This document shows positions 33,597-42,291 of a stretch of 46,802 nt of DNA, piece after piece. A program made the translations under genes and the position numbers. Source of the stretch: Clostridium sp. (lineage in GTDB: Bacteria; Bacillota; Clostridia; Lachnospirales; Lachnospiraceae); assembly GCA_004554205.1 (NCBI GenBank), contig SFNH01000003.1, positions 1 to 46,802 on the forward strand, read 5' to 3'. Every line of letters begins with the position of its first letter. The first letter of the stretch is position 1. Under the pieces are notes generated by a model. It searched no databases, was not told the DNA's origin, and was given only the letters and a program-made list of their open reading frames with translations.

Positions 33597-34805
33597 ATGA
33601 ACCAGCCTATCAAATGGGCAGAAAACCGCATGCCAAAGACCGATGACAAAAATTTAAAGGTCATGGCTCTGGACGAGATCGAGAAGGCGCGGACCTTCCA
33701 TGAGAGCTTCCCGCAGTACAGCGAGACGCCGCTCGCGAAACTTGACAACATGGCGCAGTACCTGGGAGTAGGGGAGGTCTATGTCAAAGACGAGTCCTAC
33801 CGCTTCGGCTTAAATGCGTTCAAGGTACTCGGCGGCTCCTTCGCTATGGCGCGCTACATCGCAAAGGAAACCGGCAGAGACGTATCGGAGCTTCCCTACT
33901 CCGTCCTGACCTCCGACAAGCTCCGTGAGGAGTTCGGACAGGCAACCTTCTTTACCGCAACCGACGGAAACCACGGGCGCGGCGTTGCCTGGGCGGCAAA
34001 CAAGCTCCGCCAGAAGGCAGTGGTACATATGCCGATCGGCACGACCCAGACCCGCCTTGAGAATATCCGCAAGGAGGGCGCGCAGGTCGATATCACCGAT
34101 ATGAACTACGACGACTGCGTGCGACTGGCGGCGAAGGAGGCAGCCGAGACCCCGAGAGGCGTTGTTGTGCAGGATACCGCCTGGGACGGCTACGAGGAGA
34201 TTCCCTCCTGGATCATGCAGGGCTACGGCACCATGGCGCTCGAGGCGAGCAGACAGCTTAAAAAATACGGCTGCGACCGCCCCACCCATGTATTTGTCCA
34301 GGCAGGCGTAGGTTCCCTGGCAGGAGCGGTAGTCGGCTACTTCACCAACCTGTACCCGGACAACCCGCCGACCTTCGTAGTTGTTGAGGCCGAGGCTGCC
34401 GCATGCCTCTACAAGGGCGCTGTGGCCGGAGACGGCGCAATCCGCATCGTGGACGGCGATATGCAGACGATCATGGCAGGACTTGCCTGCGGCGAGCCCA
34501 ACACCATCTCCTGGGATATCTTAAAGAACCATGTCAAGGTGTTCATCGCGGCTCCGGACTGGGTGGCGGCAAAGGGTATGCGCATGCTCTCCGCTCCGAT
34601 CAAGGGCGACGTTCAGGTGACCTCCGGCGAGTCCGGCGCGGCTCCGTTCGGCGCGCTGGCAACCATGATGACTATGGACGAGTACAGCGATTTAAAGAAC
34701 GCGATCGGTCTGAACAGCGATTCCAAAGTTCTGCTCTTCTCAACCGAGGGAGATACGGATCCGGAGCGCTACAAAAATATCGTCTGGGAAGGCAAAGAAA
34801 AATAA
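33597..34805 (+). CDS. dpaL: 2,3-diaminopropionate ammonia-lyase
   Basis: A 402-aa PLP enzyme that splits 2,3-diaminopropionate into pyruvate and two ammonia (E. coli YgeX). The PLP Lys is Lys76 in YRFGLNAFKVLGGSFA. The glycine-rich phosphate loop is VFVQAGVGSLAGAVVGYF (about 237-254), and ATDGNHGRGVAWAA (about 120-133) is the fold-type II signature. It gives the cluster its pyruvate output. It is 33 nt after the regulator gene with AAGGAGG at the start. Next to it are ygeY and ygeW, the order seen in E. coli. Confidence 0.96.
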   Translation: MNQPIKWAENRMPKTDDKNLKVMALDEIEKARTFHESFPQYSETPLAKLDNMAQYLGVGEVYVKDESYRFGLNAFKVLGGSFAMARYIAKETGRDVSELPYSVLTSDKLREEFGQATFFTATDGNHGRGVAWAANKLRQKAVVHMPIGTTQTRLENIRKEGAQVDITDMNYDDCVRLAAKEAAETPRGVVVQDTAWDGYEEIPSWIMQGYGTMALEASRQLKKYGCDRPTHVFVQAGVGSLAGAVVGYFTNLYPDNPPTFVVVEAEAAACLYKGAVAGDGAIRIVDGDMQTIMAGLACGEPNTISWDILKNHVKVFIAAPDWVAAKGMRMLSAPIKGDVQVTSGESGAAPFGALATMMTMDEYSDLKNAIGLNSDSKVLLFSTEGDTDPERYKNIVWEGKEK

Positions 34806-34834
34806 AATATATAAATTATAAGGAGGAATGAAAA

Positions 34835-36145
34835 ATGGATTTCAACAAAATCAAGGAGGCAGCTGCCGGTTATGAGAAGGACATGACCAAATTTTTGCGG
34901 GACATCGTAAAGTTCCCGGGCGAGAGCTGCGGCGAAAAGGAGCACATTAACCGGATTGCCGAGGAGATGAGGAAGTTAAACTTCGACAAGGTAGAGATCG
35001 ACCCCATGGGCAATGTGCTCGGCTACATGGGAACCGGAAAGACCCTGATCGGCTTTGATGCCCACATCGACACCGTAGGCATCGGCAACCGCGCGAACTG
35101 GAAGTTCGATCCTTACGACGGCTTTGAGAGCGAGAGTGAGATCGGCGGCCGCGGAACCTCCGACCAGCTCGGCGGCATCGTCTCTGCTGTTTACGGCGCA
35201 AAGATCATGAAGGATCTCGGCCTGTTGAGCGACAAGTACACCGTGCTCGTTACCGGAACGGTACAGGAGGAGGACTGCGACGGTCTTTGCTGGCAGTACA
35301 TCATCAATGAGGACAAGGTCCGCCCGGACTTCGTGGTATCTACCGAGCCGACCGACGGCGGTATCTACCGCGGACAGCGCGGACGCATGGAAATCCGCGT
35401 GGACGTAAAGGGCGTATCCTGCCACGGCTCCGCTCCGGAGCGCGGCGACAACGCGATCTACAAGATGGCTGACATCCTTCAGGACATCCGCGCGCTGAAT
35501 GAGAACGACGCGGCGGACGGGACTGAGATCAAGGGTCTCGTCAAGATGCTCGATGAGAAATACAATCCTGAGTGGAAGGAAGCAAGATTCTTAGGGCGCG
35601 GCACTGTGACCACCTCCGAGATCTTCTTCACCTCCCCGAGCCGCTGCGCGGTGGCTGACTCCTGCGCGGTATCCCTGGATCGCCGCATGACCGCAGGCGA
35701 GACATGGGAGAGCTGCCTTGATGAGATCCGCGCACTTCCGAGCGTGAAAAAATACGGCAGCGATGTGACCGTGTCCATGTACGAGTACTCCCGTCCGTCC
35801 TATACGGGCCTGGTATATCCGATCGAGTGCTACTTCCCGACCTGGGTAATCCCGGAGGATCACAAGGTAACCAGGGCGCTGGAGGCCGCTCACAAGGGCC
35901 TGTACGGTGATGAGAGAAACGGCAACGCCGAGACCATGGCAGTTCGCAAGGACCGCCCGCTGACCGACAAGTGGACCTTCTCTACCAACGGCGTATCCAT
36001 CATGGGCCGCAACGGCATCCCGTGCATCGGCTTCGGACCGGGCGCGGAGGCTCAGGCACATGCACCGAACGAGAAGACCTGGAAGGATGACCTGGTACGC
36101 TGCGCGGCAGTTTACGCGGCGCTTCCGACCCTCTACTGCGAGTAA
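34835..36145 (+). CDS. ygeY: YgeY-family M20 metallo-hydrolase
   Basis: A 436-aa M20-type peptidase/deacylase of the selenium-metabolism-linked YgeY family. Metal-binding GFDAHIDTVG holds His77 and Asp79. The general-base Glu is in VQEEDCDG (about 147-148), and further ligands are in STEPTD and near the C-terminal FGPGAEAQAHAPNE. The lid domain starts at about 180. M20 enzymes hydrolyse amide or carbamoyl bonds in small molecules, which would fit release of diaminopropionate from a ureido precursor; this role is inferred from the cluster. It is 29 nt after dpaL with an AAGGAGG site. Confidence 0.93.
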   Translation: MDFNKIKEAAAGYEKDMTKFLRDIVKFPGESCGEKEHINRIAEEMRKLNFDKVEIDPMGNVLGYMGTGKTLIGFDAHIDTVGIGNRANWKFDPYDGFESESEIGGRGTSDQLGGIVSAVYGAKIMKDLGLLSDKYTVLVTGTVQEEDCDGLCWQYIINEDKVRPDFVVSTEPTDGGIYRGQRGRMEIRVDVKGVSCHGSAPERGDNAIYKMADILQDIRALNENDAADGTEIKGLVKMLDEKYNPEWKEARFLGRGTVTTSEIFFTSPSRCAVADSCAVSLDRRMTAGETWESCLDEIRALPSVKKYGSDVTVSMYEYSRPSYTGLVYPIECYFPTWVIPEDHKVTRALEAAHKGLYGDERNGNAETMAVRKDRPLTDKWTFSTNGVSIMGRNGIPCIGFGPGAEAQAHAPNEKTWKDDLVRCAAVYAALPTLYCE

Positions 36146-36193
36146 TATCAGTAAACAAAAAACAAAAATATATCATTAAAGGAGATTAAACGT

Positions 36194-37387
36194 ATGAAAA
36201 CTCTGCAGCACTACATCGACAAATTAAACGCGCTGAACTTCAAGGAGATGTACAATAACGACTTCTTCCTGACCTGGGAGAAGACCGACGATGAGCTGGA
36301 GGCGGTATTCACCATTGCCGACGCGCTCCGTTATATGCGTGAGAACAACATTTCCACCAAGGTGTTTGAGAGCGGACTCGGCATTTCCTTATTCCGCGAC
36401 AACTCCACCCGCACCCGCTTCTCCTTCGCTTCGGCCTGCAACCTGTTAGGTCTCGAGGTTCAGGATCTTGACGAGGGCAAGTCCCAGATCGCGCACGGCG
36501 AGACGGTTCGTGAGACCGCAAACATGATCTCCTTCATGGCTGACGTGATCGGTATCCGCGACGATATGTACATCGGCAAGGGCAACAAGTACATGCACGA
36601 CGTTGTTGACGCCGTGACCCAGGGCAACAAGGACGGTATCCTTGAGCAGAAGCCGACCCTGGTAAACTTACAGTGCGACATCGACCATCCGACCCAGTGT
36701 ATGGCTGATATGCTCCACATCATCCACGAGTTCGGCGGCGTCGAGAACTTAAAGGGCAAGAAACTGGCTATGACCTGGGCTTACTCTCCGTCCTACGGAA
36801 AGCCCCTCTCCGTTCCGCAGGGTGTGATCGGACTGATGACCCGCTTCGGCATGGACGTTGTTCTGGCTCATCCGGAAGGCTACGAGGTAATGCCGGAGGT
36901 TGAGGAGGTTGCAAAGAAGAACGCGGCGGCAAGCGGCGGCTCCTTCAAGCGCGTGAACTCCATGGCGGAGGCATTCAAGGATGCTGATATCGTTTACCCG
37001 AAGAGCTGGGCTCCGTTCGCCGCAATGGAGAAGAGAACCGATCTCTACGGCAAGGGCGACACAGACGGCATCAAGGCTCTTGAGAAAGAGCTTCTGGCAC
37101 AGAACGCACAGCACAAAGACTGGGCCTGCACCGAGGAGCTGATGAAGACCACAAAGGACGGCAAGGCGCTGTATCTGCACTGCCTGCCGGCTGACATCAC
37201 CGGCGTAAGCTGCGAGACCGGCGAGGTTGACGCATCCGTATTCGACCGCTACCGCGATCCGCTGTACAAGGAGGCAAGCTTCAAGCCGTACATCATCGCC
37301 GCAATGATCTTCCTCGCAAAATTCGAGAATCCGCAGGAGATCTTAAAGAAGCTGGAGGCAAGAAAAGCTCCGCGTATCTTTGAATAA
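36194..37387 (+). CDS. ygeW: Knotted carbamoyltransferase YgeW
   Basis: A 397-aa ornithine/aspartate-carbamoyltransferase relative with the trefoil-knotted fold. The carbamoyl-phosphate site is Ser71-Arg75 (DNSTRTRFSFASA), HPTQCMADMLHI is at about 176-187, and CLPAD is in the C-terminal half. It is longer than OTC by about 60 residues, as usual for YgeW. In catabolic direction it would phosphorolyse a carbamoylated intermediate to carbamoyl phosphate, which the next gene (carbamate kinase) would turn into ATP. Preceded by AAAGGAG. The amine substrate is unproven. Confidence 0.94.
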   Translation: MKTLQHYIDKLNALNFKEMYNNDFFLTWEKTDDELEAVFTIADALRYMRENNISTKVFESGLGISLFRDNSTRTRFSFASACNLLGLEVQDLDEGKSQIAHGETVRETANMISFMADVIGIRDDMYIGKGNKYMHDVVDAVTQGNKDGILEQKPTLVNLQCDIDHPTQCMADMLHIIHEFGGVENLKGKKLAMTWAYSPSYGKPLSVPQGVIGLMTRFGMDVVLAHPEGYEVMPEVEEVAKKNAAASGGSFKRVNSMAEAFKDADIVYPKSWAPFAAMEKRTDLYGKGDTDGIKALEKELLAQNAQHKDWACTEELMKTTKDGKALYLHCLPADITGVSCETGEVDASVFDRYRDPLYKEASFKPYIIAAMIFLAKFENPQEILKKLEARKAPRIFE

Positions 37388-37411
37388 ACATCCTAGTCTG
37401 GAACCTTTTAC

Positions 37412-37443
37412 GGGGCCGCCTGAATCATGTTCCGGGCGGCCTC
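37412..37443 (+). promoter_or_regulatory. Hairpin between ygeW and arcC
   Basis: GGGGCCGCC (37412-37420) pairs with GGCGGCCTC (37435-37443), 9 bp with one G-U pair and a 14-nt loop. No T-run follows, so it is probably not a terminator. It may set the relative level of arcC or protect the upstream message. Confidence 0.55.
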
Positions 37444-37479
37444 GTCTGCTAAATAGATATGAAAGTGAGGAGAACACCT

Positions 37480-38424
37480 ATGGATAAGAAAAAACGTATT
37501 GTGATCGCCCTGGGGGGCAACGCTCTCGGGAACACGCTCCCAGAGCAGATGACAGCCGTAAAGATCACGGCAAAAGCTATCGTTGATCTCATTGAGGAGG
37601 GCTGTGAGGTTGTTGTCGCGCACGGCAACGGTCCGCAGGTTGGAATGATCAACAACGCTATGGCGGCGCTCAGCCGCGAGGACGCAAAGCAGCCGAATAC
37701 TCCCCTCTCCGTCTGCGTTGCCATGAGCCAGGCCTACATCGGCTACGATCTCCAGAACGCGCTCAGGGAGGAGCTTTACAACCGCGGGATTAACGATATC
37801 CCGGTTGCAACCATGATCACCCAGGTGCGTGTAGACCGGGACGACCCTGCATTTGAGAATCCGTCAAAGCCCATCGGACATTTCATGACCGAGGAGCAGG
37901 CGCGCGAGGCAGAGGAGAAATACGGCTACATCATGAAGGAGGATGCCGGACGCGGTTTCAGGCGCGTGGTCGCTTCCCCGAAGCCGGCGGAGATCATCGA
38001 GATCGGCGCAATCCGCTCCCTGGTAGAGTCCGGCCAGCTTGTCATCGCCTGTGGCGGCGGCGGAATCCCGGTGACGCTTGAGGGCAACCACTTAAAGGGT
38101 GCCAGCGCTGTCATAGACAAGGATTTTGCGAGCTGTCTGCTGGCGCAGGAGCTCGACGCTGACTTTTTGATCATTCTGACTGCTGTGGAAAAGGTGGCGA
38201 TCAACTTCGGAAAGCCGGATGAGAAATGGCTCGATGACCTGTCCGTGAAGGAGGCGAACACCTACATAGGCGAAGGGCACTTCGCTCCCGGCTCGATGCT
38301 CCCGAAGGTAGAGGCAGCCGTGAAGTTTGCCGAGTCTAAAGAAGGGCGCACCGCGCTGATCACGCTTCTTGAGAAGGCAAAGGACGGCATTCTAGGAAAG
38401 ACCGGCACACGCATCCACGCATAA
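37480..38424 (+). CDS. arcC: Carbamate kinase
   Basis: A 314-aa kinase that makes ATP from carbamoyl phosphate and ADP. Visible motifs are IALGGNALG (about 7-15), VAHGNGPQVGMINNAM (about 46-61), ACGGGGIPV and VIDKDFASCLLAQELDADFLIILT (about 207-230). The ATG at 37480 with GTGAGGAG upstream is preferred over 37459. It ends the energy-conserving part of the plus arm (carbamoyl group to ATP), matching E. coli YqeA by position. It is followed, 42 nt on, by a remnant permease with its own ribosome site. Confidence 0.95.
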   Translation: MDKKKRIVIALGGNALGNTLPEQMTAVKITAKAIVDLIEEGCEVVVAHGNGPQVGMINNAMAALSREDAKQPNTPLSVCVAMSQAYIGYDLQNALREELYNRGINDIPVATMITQVRVDRDDPAFENPSKPIGHFMTEEQAREAEEKYGYIMKEDAGRGFRRVVASPKPAEIIEIGAIRSLVESGQLVIACGGGGIPVTLEGNHLKGASAVIDKDFASCLLAQELDADFLIILTAVEKVAINFGKPDEKWLDDLSVKEANTYIGEGHFAPGSMLPKVEAAVKFAESKEGRTALITLLEKAKDGILGKTGTRIHA

Positions 38425-38466
38425 CTCTCAATATATGCTTTCACAATAAGGGGAGGTTCATTTTAA

Positions 38467-38793
38467 ATAGGTGATACCAAATCAAAAGCATCTCTTTTTG
38501 AGCTGGACGGTATTCCGTCTTTTTCGCGCGCGTTTCCGCTCGCGCTGCAGCATGTTGTCGCGATGATTGTCGGCTGTGTCACCCCGGCAATCATCATTTC
38601 CGGAGTTGCCGGCCTCGCTCCGGCCGATAAGGTCATCCTGATCCAGTCGGCATTGGTGGTGTCGGCGCTCTCCACCTTCCCTGCATGGGTAACTACCATT
38701 TTCGGCAAGTCTCCGGTGGTGATCGCTACGCTTGTCGCAGTCCTTTTGAACATTATTCTGCCGAAGGATCAGGGAAAAGCTCAGAGTTCTTAG
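38467..38793 (+). pseudogene. Internally deleted NCS2 (xanthine/uracil) permease, reading frame kept
   Basis: An open frame of about 108 codons. The first half (FELDGIPSFSRAFPLALQHV ... VTPAIIISGVAGL) is the N terminus of an NCS2 nucleobase permease. The last part (FPAWVTTIFGKSPVVIATLV ... ILPKDQ) is the C terminus. The join is inside LSTF|PAWV, so about 330 central residues with the substrate site are missing, yet the frame is intact. A good ribosome site (AAGGGGAGG, 38448-38456) stands 10 nt before ATA GGT GAT, where a G-to-A change may have removed an ATG. The family would import purine for this cluster. The mini-protein keeps about three membrane segments; transport is unlikely. Confidence 0.8.
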
Positions 38794-39659
38794 TCCGCAT
38801 GGCAAAAGCTGCACCCGCTCGGCGTTGCCGCGCAGCCGCCCAGGGCGGTTTCCCTAAGCTCATAGGGAATCCGCCTTCCGACCTGATACATCGTATCGAT
38901 CATCTCGTCTAAGGGTATCATCTGGCGGATGCCGGCAAGAGAAAGCTCCGCGGCGATCAGCGCGTTTGCGACCCCTGCGGCATTGCGGTTCTGGCAAGGG
39001 TACTCCACAAGACCGCCCACCGGATCGCACACCAGCCCGAGCATATTCATCAAAACTGTCGATGCCGCGCTTACGCTCTGCTCAGGACTGCCTCCCATCA
39101 GCTCCACGGCTGCGGATGCGGCCATCGCGGCTGCCACGCCGACCTCGGCCTGGCAGCCGCCTACCGCTCCCGCCACAGTGGCATTGCGCATCACAAGATA
39201 GCCGATGGCGCCCGCATGAAACAGCGCATCCACCACCCGTTCATCGGAGATATGGTACTGTTTTTGAAGCGCCAGAAGAAGCCCCGGAACTACCCCGGCG
39301 GAACCTGCCGTTGGAGCGGCGACGATCACGCCCATCGAGGCGTTCACCTCCTGCACCGCCATCGCGTAGGCGATGCCGCGGCTTAAGACGTCGCCGCAGA
39401 TTGCCTCGCCCTTATCATAGTGAGCCGTAAGCGCCCTCGCCTCGCCGCCGATCAGCCCTCCCATCGACCTCATAGGTTCCTTTAAGGGCGTAAAAACCGC
39501 CTCCTTCATGATCGCAAGCGCCCGCTCCATCCGACGCTTAATCTGATCCATCGTCACCTCTCCCACGTCACATTCTCTCCGCTTCATTGCCTCTGAGATC
39601 AGCCACCCATTCTCACTGCACAGCGCGAGCAGCTTCGCGGCACTGTTAAAATCAATCAT
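38790..39659 (-). CDS. sdaAA: L-serine dehydratase alpha subunit (iron-sulfur)
   Basis: A 289-aa catalytic subunit of the two-chain [4Fe-4S] serine dehydratase, which turns serine into pyruvate and ammonia. Conserved features are MRSMGGLIGGEARAL (about 64-78), VAAPTAGSAGVVPG (about 113-126), DPVGGLVEYPCQNRNAAGVANAL (about 212-234) and the C-terminal CSFCHAD. Cluster Cys are in the conserved C-terminal half. It is 23 nt after sdaAB. Its stop overlaps that of the mini-permease (TTAG, 38790-38793), so the genes converge with no terminator between them. Confidence 0.95.
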   Translation of the reverse strand: MIDFNSAAKLLALCSENGWLISEAMKRRECDVGEVTMDQIKRRMERALAIMKEAVFTPLKEPMRSMGGLIGGEARALTAHYDKGEAICGDVLSRGIAYAMAVQEVNASMGVIVAAPTAGSAGVVPGLLLALQKQYHISDERVVDALFHAGAIGYLVMRNATVAGAVGGCQAEVGVAAAMAASAAVELMGGSPEQSVSAASTVLMNMLGLVCDPVGGLVEYPCQNRNAAGVANALIAAELSLAGIRQMIPLDEMIDTMYQVGRRIPYELRETALGGCAATPSGCSFCHAD

Positions 39660-39681
39660 TTTCTCACCTCGCTGTCATGCC

Positions 39682-40350
39682 TTACTTGTGAATGAGCATC
39701 ACATCCCGCACATTCGGATTTTCAAGGATTTTCTCCCGAATATCCCCGGAAAGCTCCCCGTCGGACTCCACGATCGTGTACGCCGTCTCCCCTTTCGACT
39801 CGCGGAACAGCCGCATGAACGCAATATTCACGTCTTTATCGCTCAGGCATTTTGTAATATGCGCCACCACGCCCGGCTTGTCCCGCTGGATCACAATGAC
39901 GGCATTGTATTCACCGGTAAAATCCACCTGCACATGGTTGATACGGACGATCCTCACCTTCCCGCCCCCGAGCGACTCTCCTCTCACCGTCATCTCGCTC
40001 CCGTTGTCGCTTATCATGCGGATATCTACCGTATTGGGATGGACGTCGCTCTCCTTCTCGTCCGTCAGAAACGTAAAGTCGATCCCGCGCTCTTTCGCAA
40101 TACGGAAAGAATCCCTAAGCCGCACATCATCCGGCGCAAAGCCCATGATCCCGCCTAAGAGCGCACGGTCCGTTCCATGACCGCGGTAGGTTCCCGCAAA
40201 AGAACCATAAAGCGTAAACTCCACCCTTTTTAAATTTCCGCTCTTCATTTTCTGAGCCAGATACGCAATCTCGCATGCACCTGCCGTGTGGGAGCTGGAA
40301 GGTCCGATCATGTTTGGCCCGATCACATCAAACACGCTGATAAATGCCAT
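39682..40350 (-). CDS. sdaAB: L-serine dehydratase beta subunit with ACT domain
   Basis: A 222-aa partner of SdaAA. The N-terminal beta domain begins FDVIGPNMIGPSSSHTAGACEIAYLA (about 8-33), and a C-terminal ACT domain (about 148-220: NAVIVIQRDKPGVVAHITKCLSDKDVNIAFM) probably binds serine. AGGAGG stands 5 nt before the start. Serine is a second route to pyruvate beside the diaminopropionate route in the neighbouring cluster. No riboswitch or leader that I recognise precedes it. Confidence 0.95.
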   Translation of the reverse strand: MAFISVFDVIGPNMIGPSSSHTAGACEIAYLAQKMKSGNLKRVEFTLYGSFAGTYRGHGTDRALLGGIMGFAPDDVRLRDSFRIAKERGIDFTFLTDEKESDVHPNTVDIRMISDNGSEMTVRGESLGGGKVRIVRINHVQVDFTGEYNAVIVIQRDKPGVVAHITKCLSDKDVNIAFMRLFRESKGETAYTIVESDGELSGDIREKILENPNVRDVMLIHK

Positions 40351-40448
40351 GATATCCTCCTATGATGCTGCCTGAAGAAATTTCCGTCAATCGCATCTTC
40401 AAAAAAAGTTTTCCCGGATTTGCCCGTTCTCATCACAGAAATGCAAAA

Positions 40449-40497
40449 GGCGGGGCTGCCACAAAATGATTTTTGCGCATCTTGAGCAGCCCCCGCC
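40449..40497 (-). terminator. Intrinsic terminator after pckA
   Basis: GGCGGGGCTGCC (40449-40460) pairs with GCAGCCCCCGCC (40486-40497), and TTTT follows on the minus strand. It ends pckA and isolates it from sdaAB. Confidence 0.88.
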
Positions 40498-40526
40498 TTA
40501 CTGTAAATACTGTCTCAATGAATCAT

Positions 40527-42131
40527 TTATTTCTGCGGACCCGCGGCGACAAGCGCCTTGCCCGCAGCATTGCCCTCGTACTTTGCAAAGTTCTTGATGA
40601 ACCTTCCGGCCAAATCTTTTGCCTTCGTCTCCCACTCGGATGCATCCGCGTAGGTGTCGCGCGGATCAAGGATCGCCGGATCAACGCCGGCAAGCTCGGT
40701 CGGCACCTCGAAATTAAAGTACGGGATCTTCTTTGTCGGCGCGTTCTTGATGTCACCGTTTAAGATCGCGTCGATGATGCCGCGCGTATCCTTAATGGAG
40801 ATCCGCTTCCCGGTCCCGTTCCATCCGGTATTCACAAGATACGCCTTAGCGCCGCTCTTCTCCATCTTCTTTACAAGCTCCTCCGCATATTTAGTCGGAT
40901 GCAGCTCTAAGAATGCCTGACCGAAGCAGGCGGAGAAGGTCGGCGTCGGCTCGGTGATGCCGCGCTCCGTGCCCGCGAGCTTTGCAGTAAAGCCAGACAG
41001 GAAGTAATACTGGGTCTGCTCCGGCGTCAGGATCGATACCGGCGGAAGCACACCGAACGCATCCGCGGACAAAAAGATCACGTTCTTCGCCGCGGGCGCG
41101 GAGGATACCGGACGTACAATATTCGTAATATGGTTGATCGGATAGGACACGCGCGTATTCTCGGTCACGCTCTTGTCCGCAAAGTCAATCTTTCCGTTCT
41201 CATCGAGTGTCACATTCTCAAGAAGCGCGTTGCGCTTAATCGCATTGTAAATGTCGGGCTCGGACTCCTTATCCAGATTGATCACCTTCGCGTAGCAGCC
41301 GCCCTCAAAATTGAACACGCCGTTGTCATCCCAACCGTGCTCGTCGTCGCCGATCAAAAGGCGCTTCGGGTCGGTCGAAAGGGTGGTCTTGCCGGTACCG
41401 GACAGACCGAAAAAGATCGCAGTGTTCTCGCCGTTTAAGTCGGTGTTTGCGGAACAGTGCATGGAGGCGATCCCCTTAAGCGGCAGGTAGTAGTTCATCA
41501 TGGAGAACATACCCTTTTTCATCTCGCCGCCGTACCATGTATTGATGATGACCTGCTCGCGGCTCGTGATATTGAATACCACGGCAGTCTCGGAGTTTAA
41601 GCCCAGCTCCTTATAATTTTCCACCTTCGCCTTCGAGGCGTTGTAGACGACGAAATCCGGCTCAAAGTCCGCAAGCTCCTCCTCAGTCGGAGTGATAAAC
41701 ATATTCTTCACAAAATGCGCCTGCCACGCCACTTCCATGATGAAGCGGATCGCCATGCGGGTATCCTTGTTCGCGCCGCAGAACGCGTCCACCACATAGA
41801 GCTTCTTATCAGAGAGTTCGTTTAATGCGATCTTCTTTACCGCATCCCAGGTCTCAATGCTCGCAGGATGGTTGTCGTTCTTGTATTCGTCAGAAGTCCA
41901 CCATACCGTATCCTTTGAGTTCTCATCGAGCACAATAAATTTGTCCTTCGGAGAGCGGCCGGTGTAGATTCCCGTCATAACATTGACAGCGCCCAGCTCG
42001 CTTACCTGGCCCTTCTCAAAACCCTCAAGGCCGGGCTTCGTCTCCTCCTCAAACAAAAGCTCATACGAAGGATTATGTACGATCTCTTTGGTTCCGGTAA
42101 TGCCATACTTGCTTAAATTGATCTCTGCCAT
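40527..42131 (-). CDS. pckA: Phosphoenolpyruvate carboxykinase (ATP)
   Basis: A 534-aa ATP-type enzyme that interconverts oxaloacetate plus ATP with PEP plus CO2 and ADP. The P-loop is residues 242-249 (GLSGTGKT), the kinase-2/metal site is IGDDEHGWDD (about 260-269), NTWYGGEMKKGMFS is at about 197-210, and the substrate Arg lies in TGRSPKDKF (57-65). Length is normal. In fermentative anaerobes it often runs toward oxaloacetate and ATP. It has a terminator of its own and a weak promoter near 42207-42234 (TTGCTT, 16 nt, TATAAT on the minus strand). Confidence 0.97.
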   Translation of the reverse strand: MAEINLSKYGITGTKEIVHNPSYELLFEEETKPGLEGFEKGQVSELGAVNVMTGIYTGRSPKDKFIVLDENSKDTVWWTSDEYKNDNHPASIETWDAVKKIALNELSDKKLYVVDAFCGANKDTRMAIRFIMEVAWQAHFVKNMFITPTEEELADFEPDFVVYNASKAKVENYKELGLNSETAVVFNITSREQVIINTWYGGEMKKGMFSMMNYYLPLKGIASMHCSANTDLNGENTAIFFGLSGTGKTTLSTDPKRLLIGDDEHGWDDNGVFNFEGGCYAKVINLDKESEPDIYNAIKRNALLENVTLDENGKIDFADKSVTENTRVSYPINHITNIVRPVSSAPAAKNVIFLSADAFGVLPPVSILTPEQTQYYFLSGFTAKLAGTERGITEPTPTFSACFGQAFLELHPTKYAEELVKKMEKSGAKAYLVNTGWNGTGKRISIKDTRGIIDAILNGDIKNAPTKKIPYFNFEVPTELAGVDPAILDPRDTYADASEWETKAKDLAGRFIKNFAKYEGNAAGKALVAAGPQK

Positions 42132-42245
42132 CTTCCATTTACCTCGCTTCTCTTATAATAACAACCTGTTTGCTGCAAAAGAAGAAGTCCTGCTTCTCTG
42201 ATTTACATTATACAACTTTGTCGCGGAAAAGCAAGAAAAAAAGAA

Positions 42246-42273
42246 CAGGGAGTTCCAAAAGCGGAACTCCCTG
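42246..42273 (-). terminator. Intrinsic terminator after the RD-repeat gene
   Basis: Perfect 11-bp stem CAGGGAGTTCC (42246-42256) with GGAACTCCCTG (42263-42273), then a T-rich run (TTCTTTTTTTC) on the minus strand. Confidence 0.93.
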
Positions 42274-42291
42274 CCCTAAGATCAATCAGTT

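Noticed and set aside
40351..40446. Glycine riboswitch or promoter before sdaAB
   Set aside because: TTGACG-17-CATCAT would start transcription on the ribosome site itself, and no riboswitch core that I know is visible.
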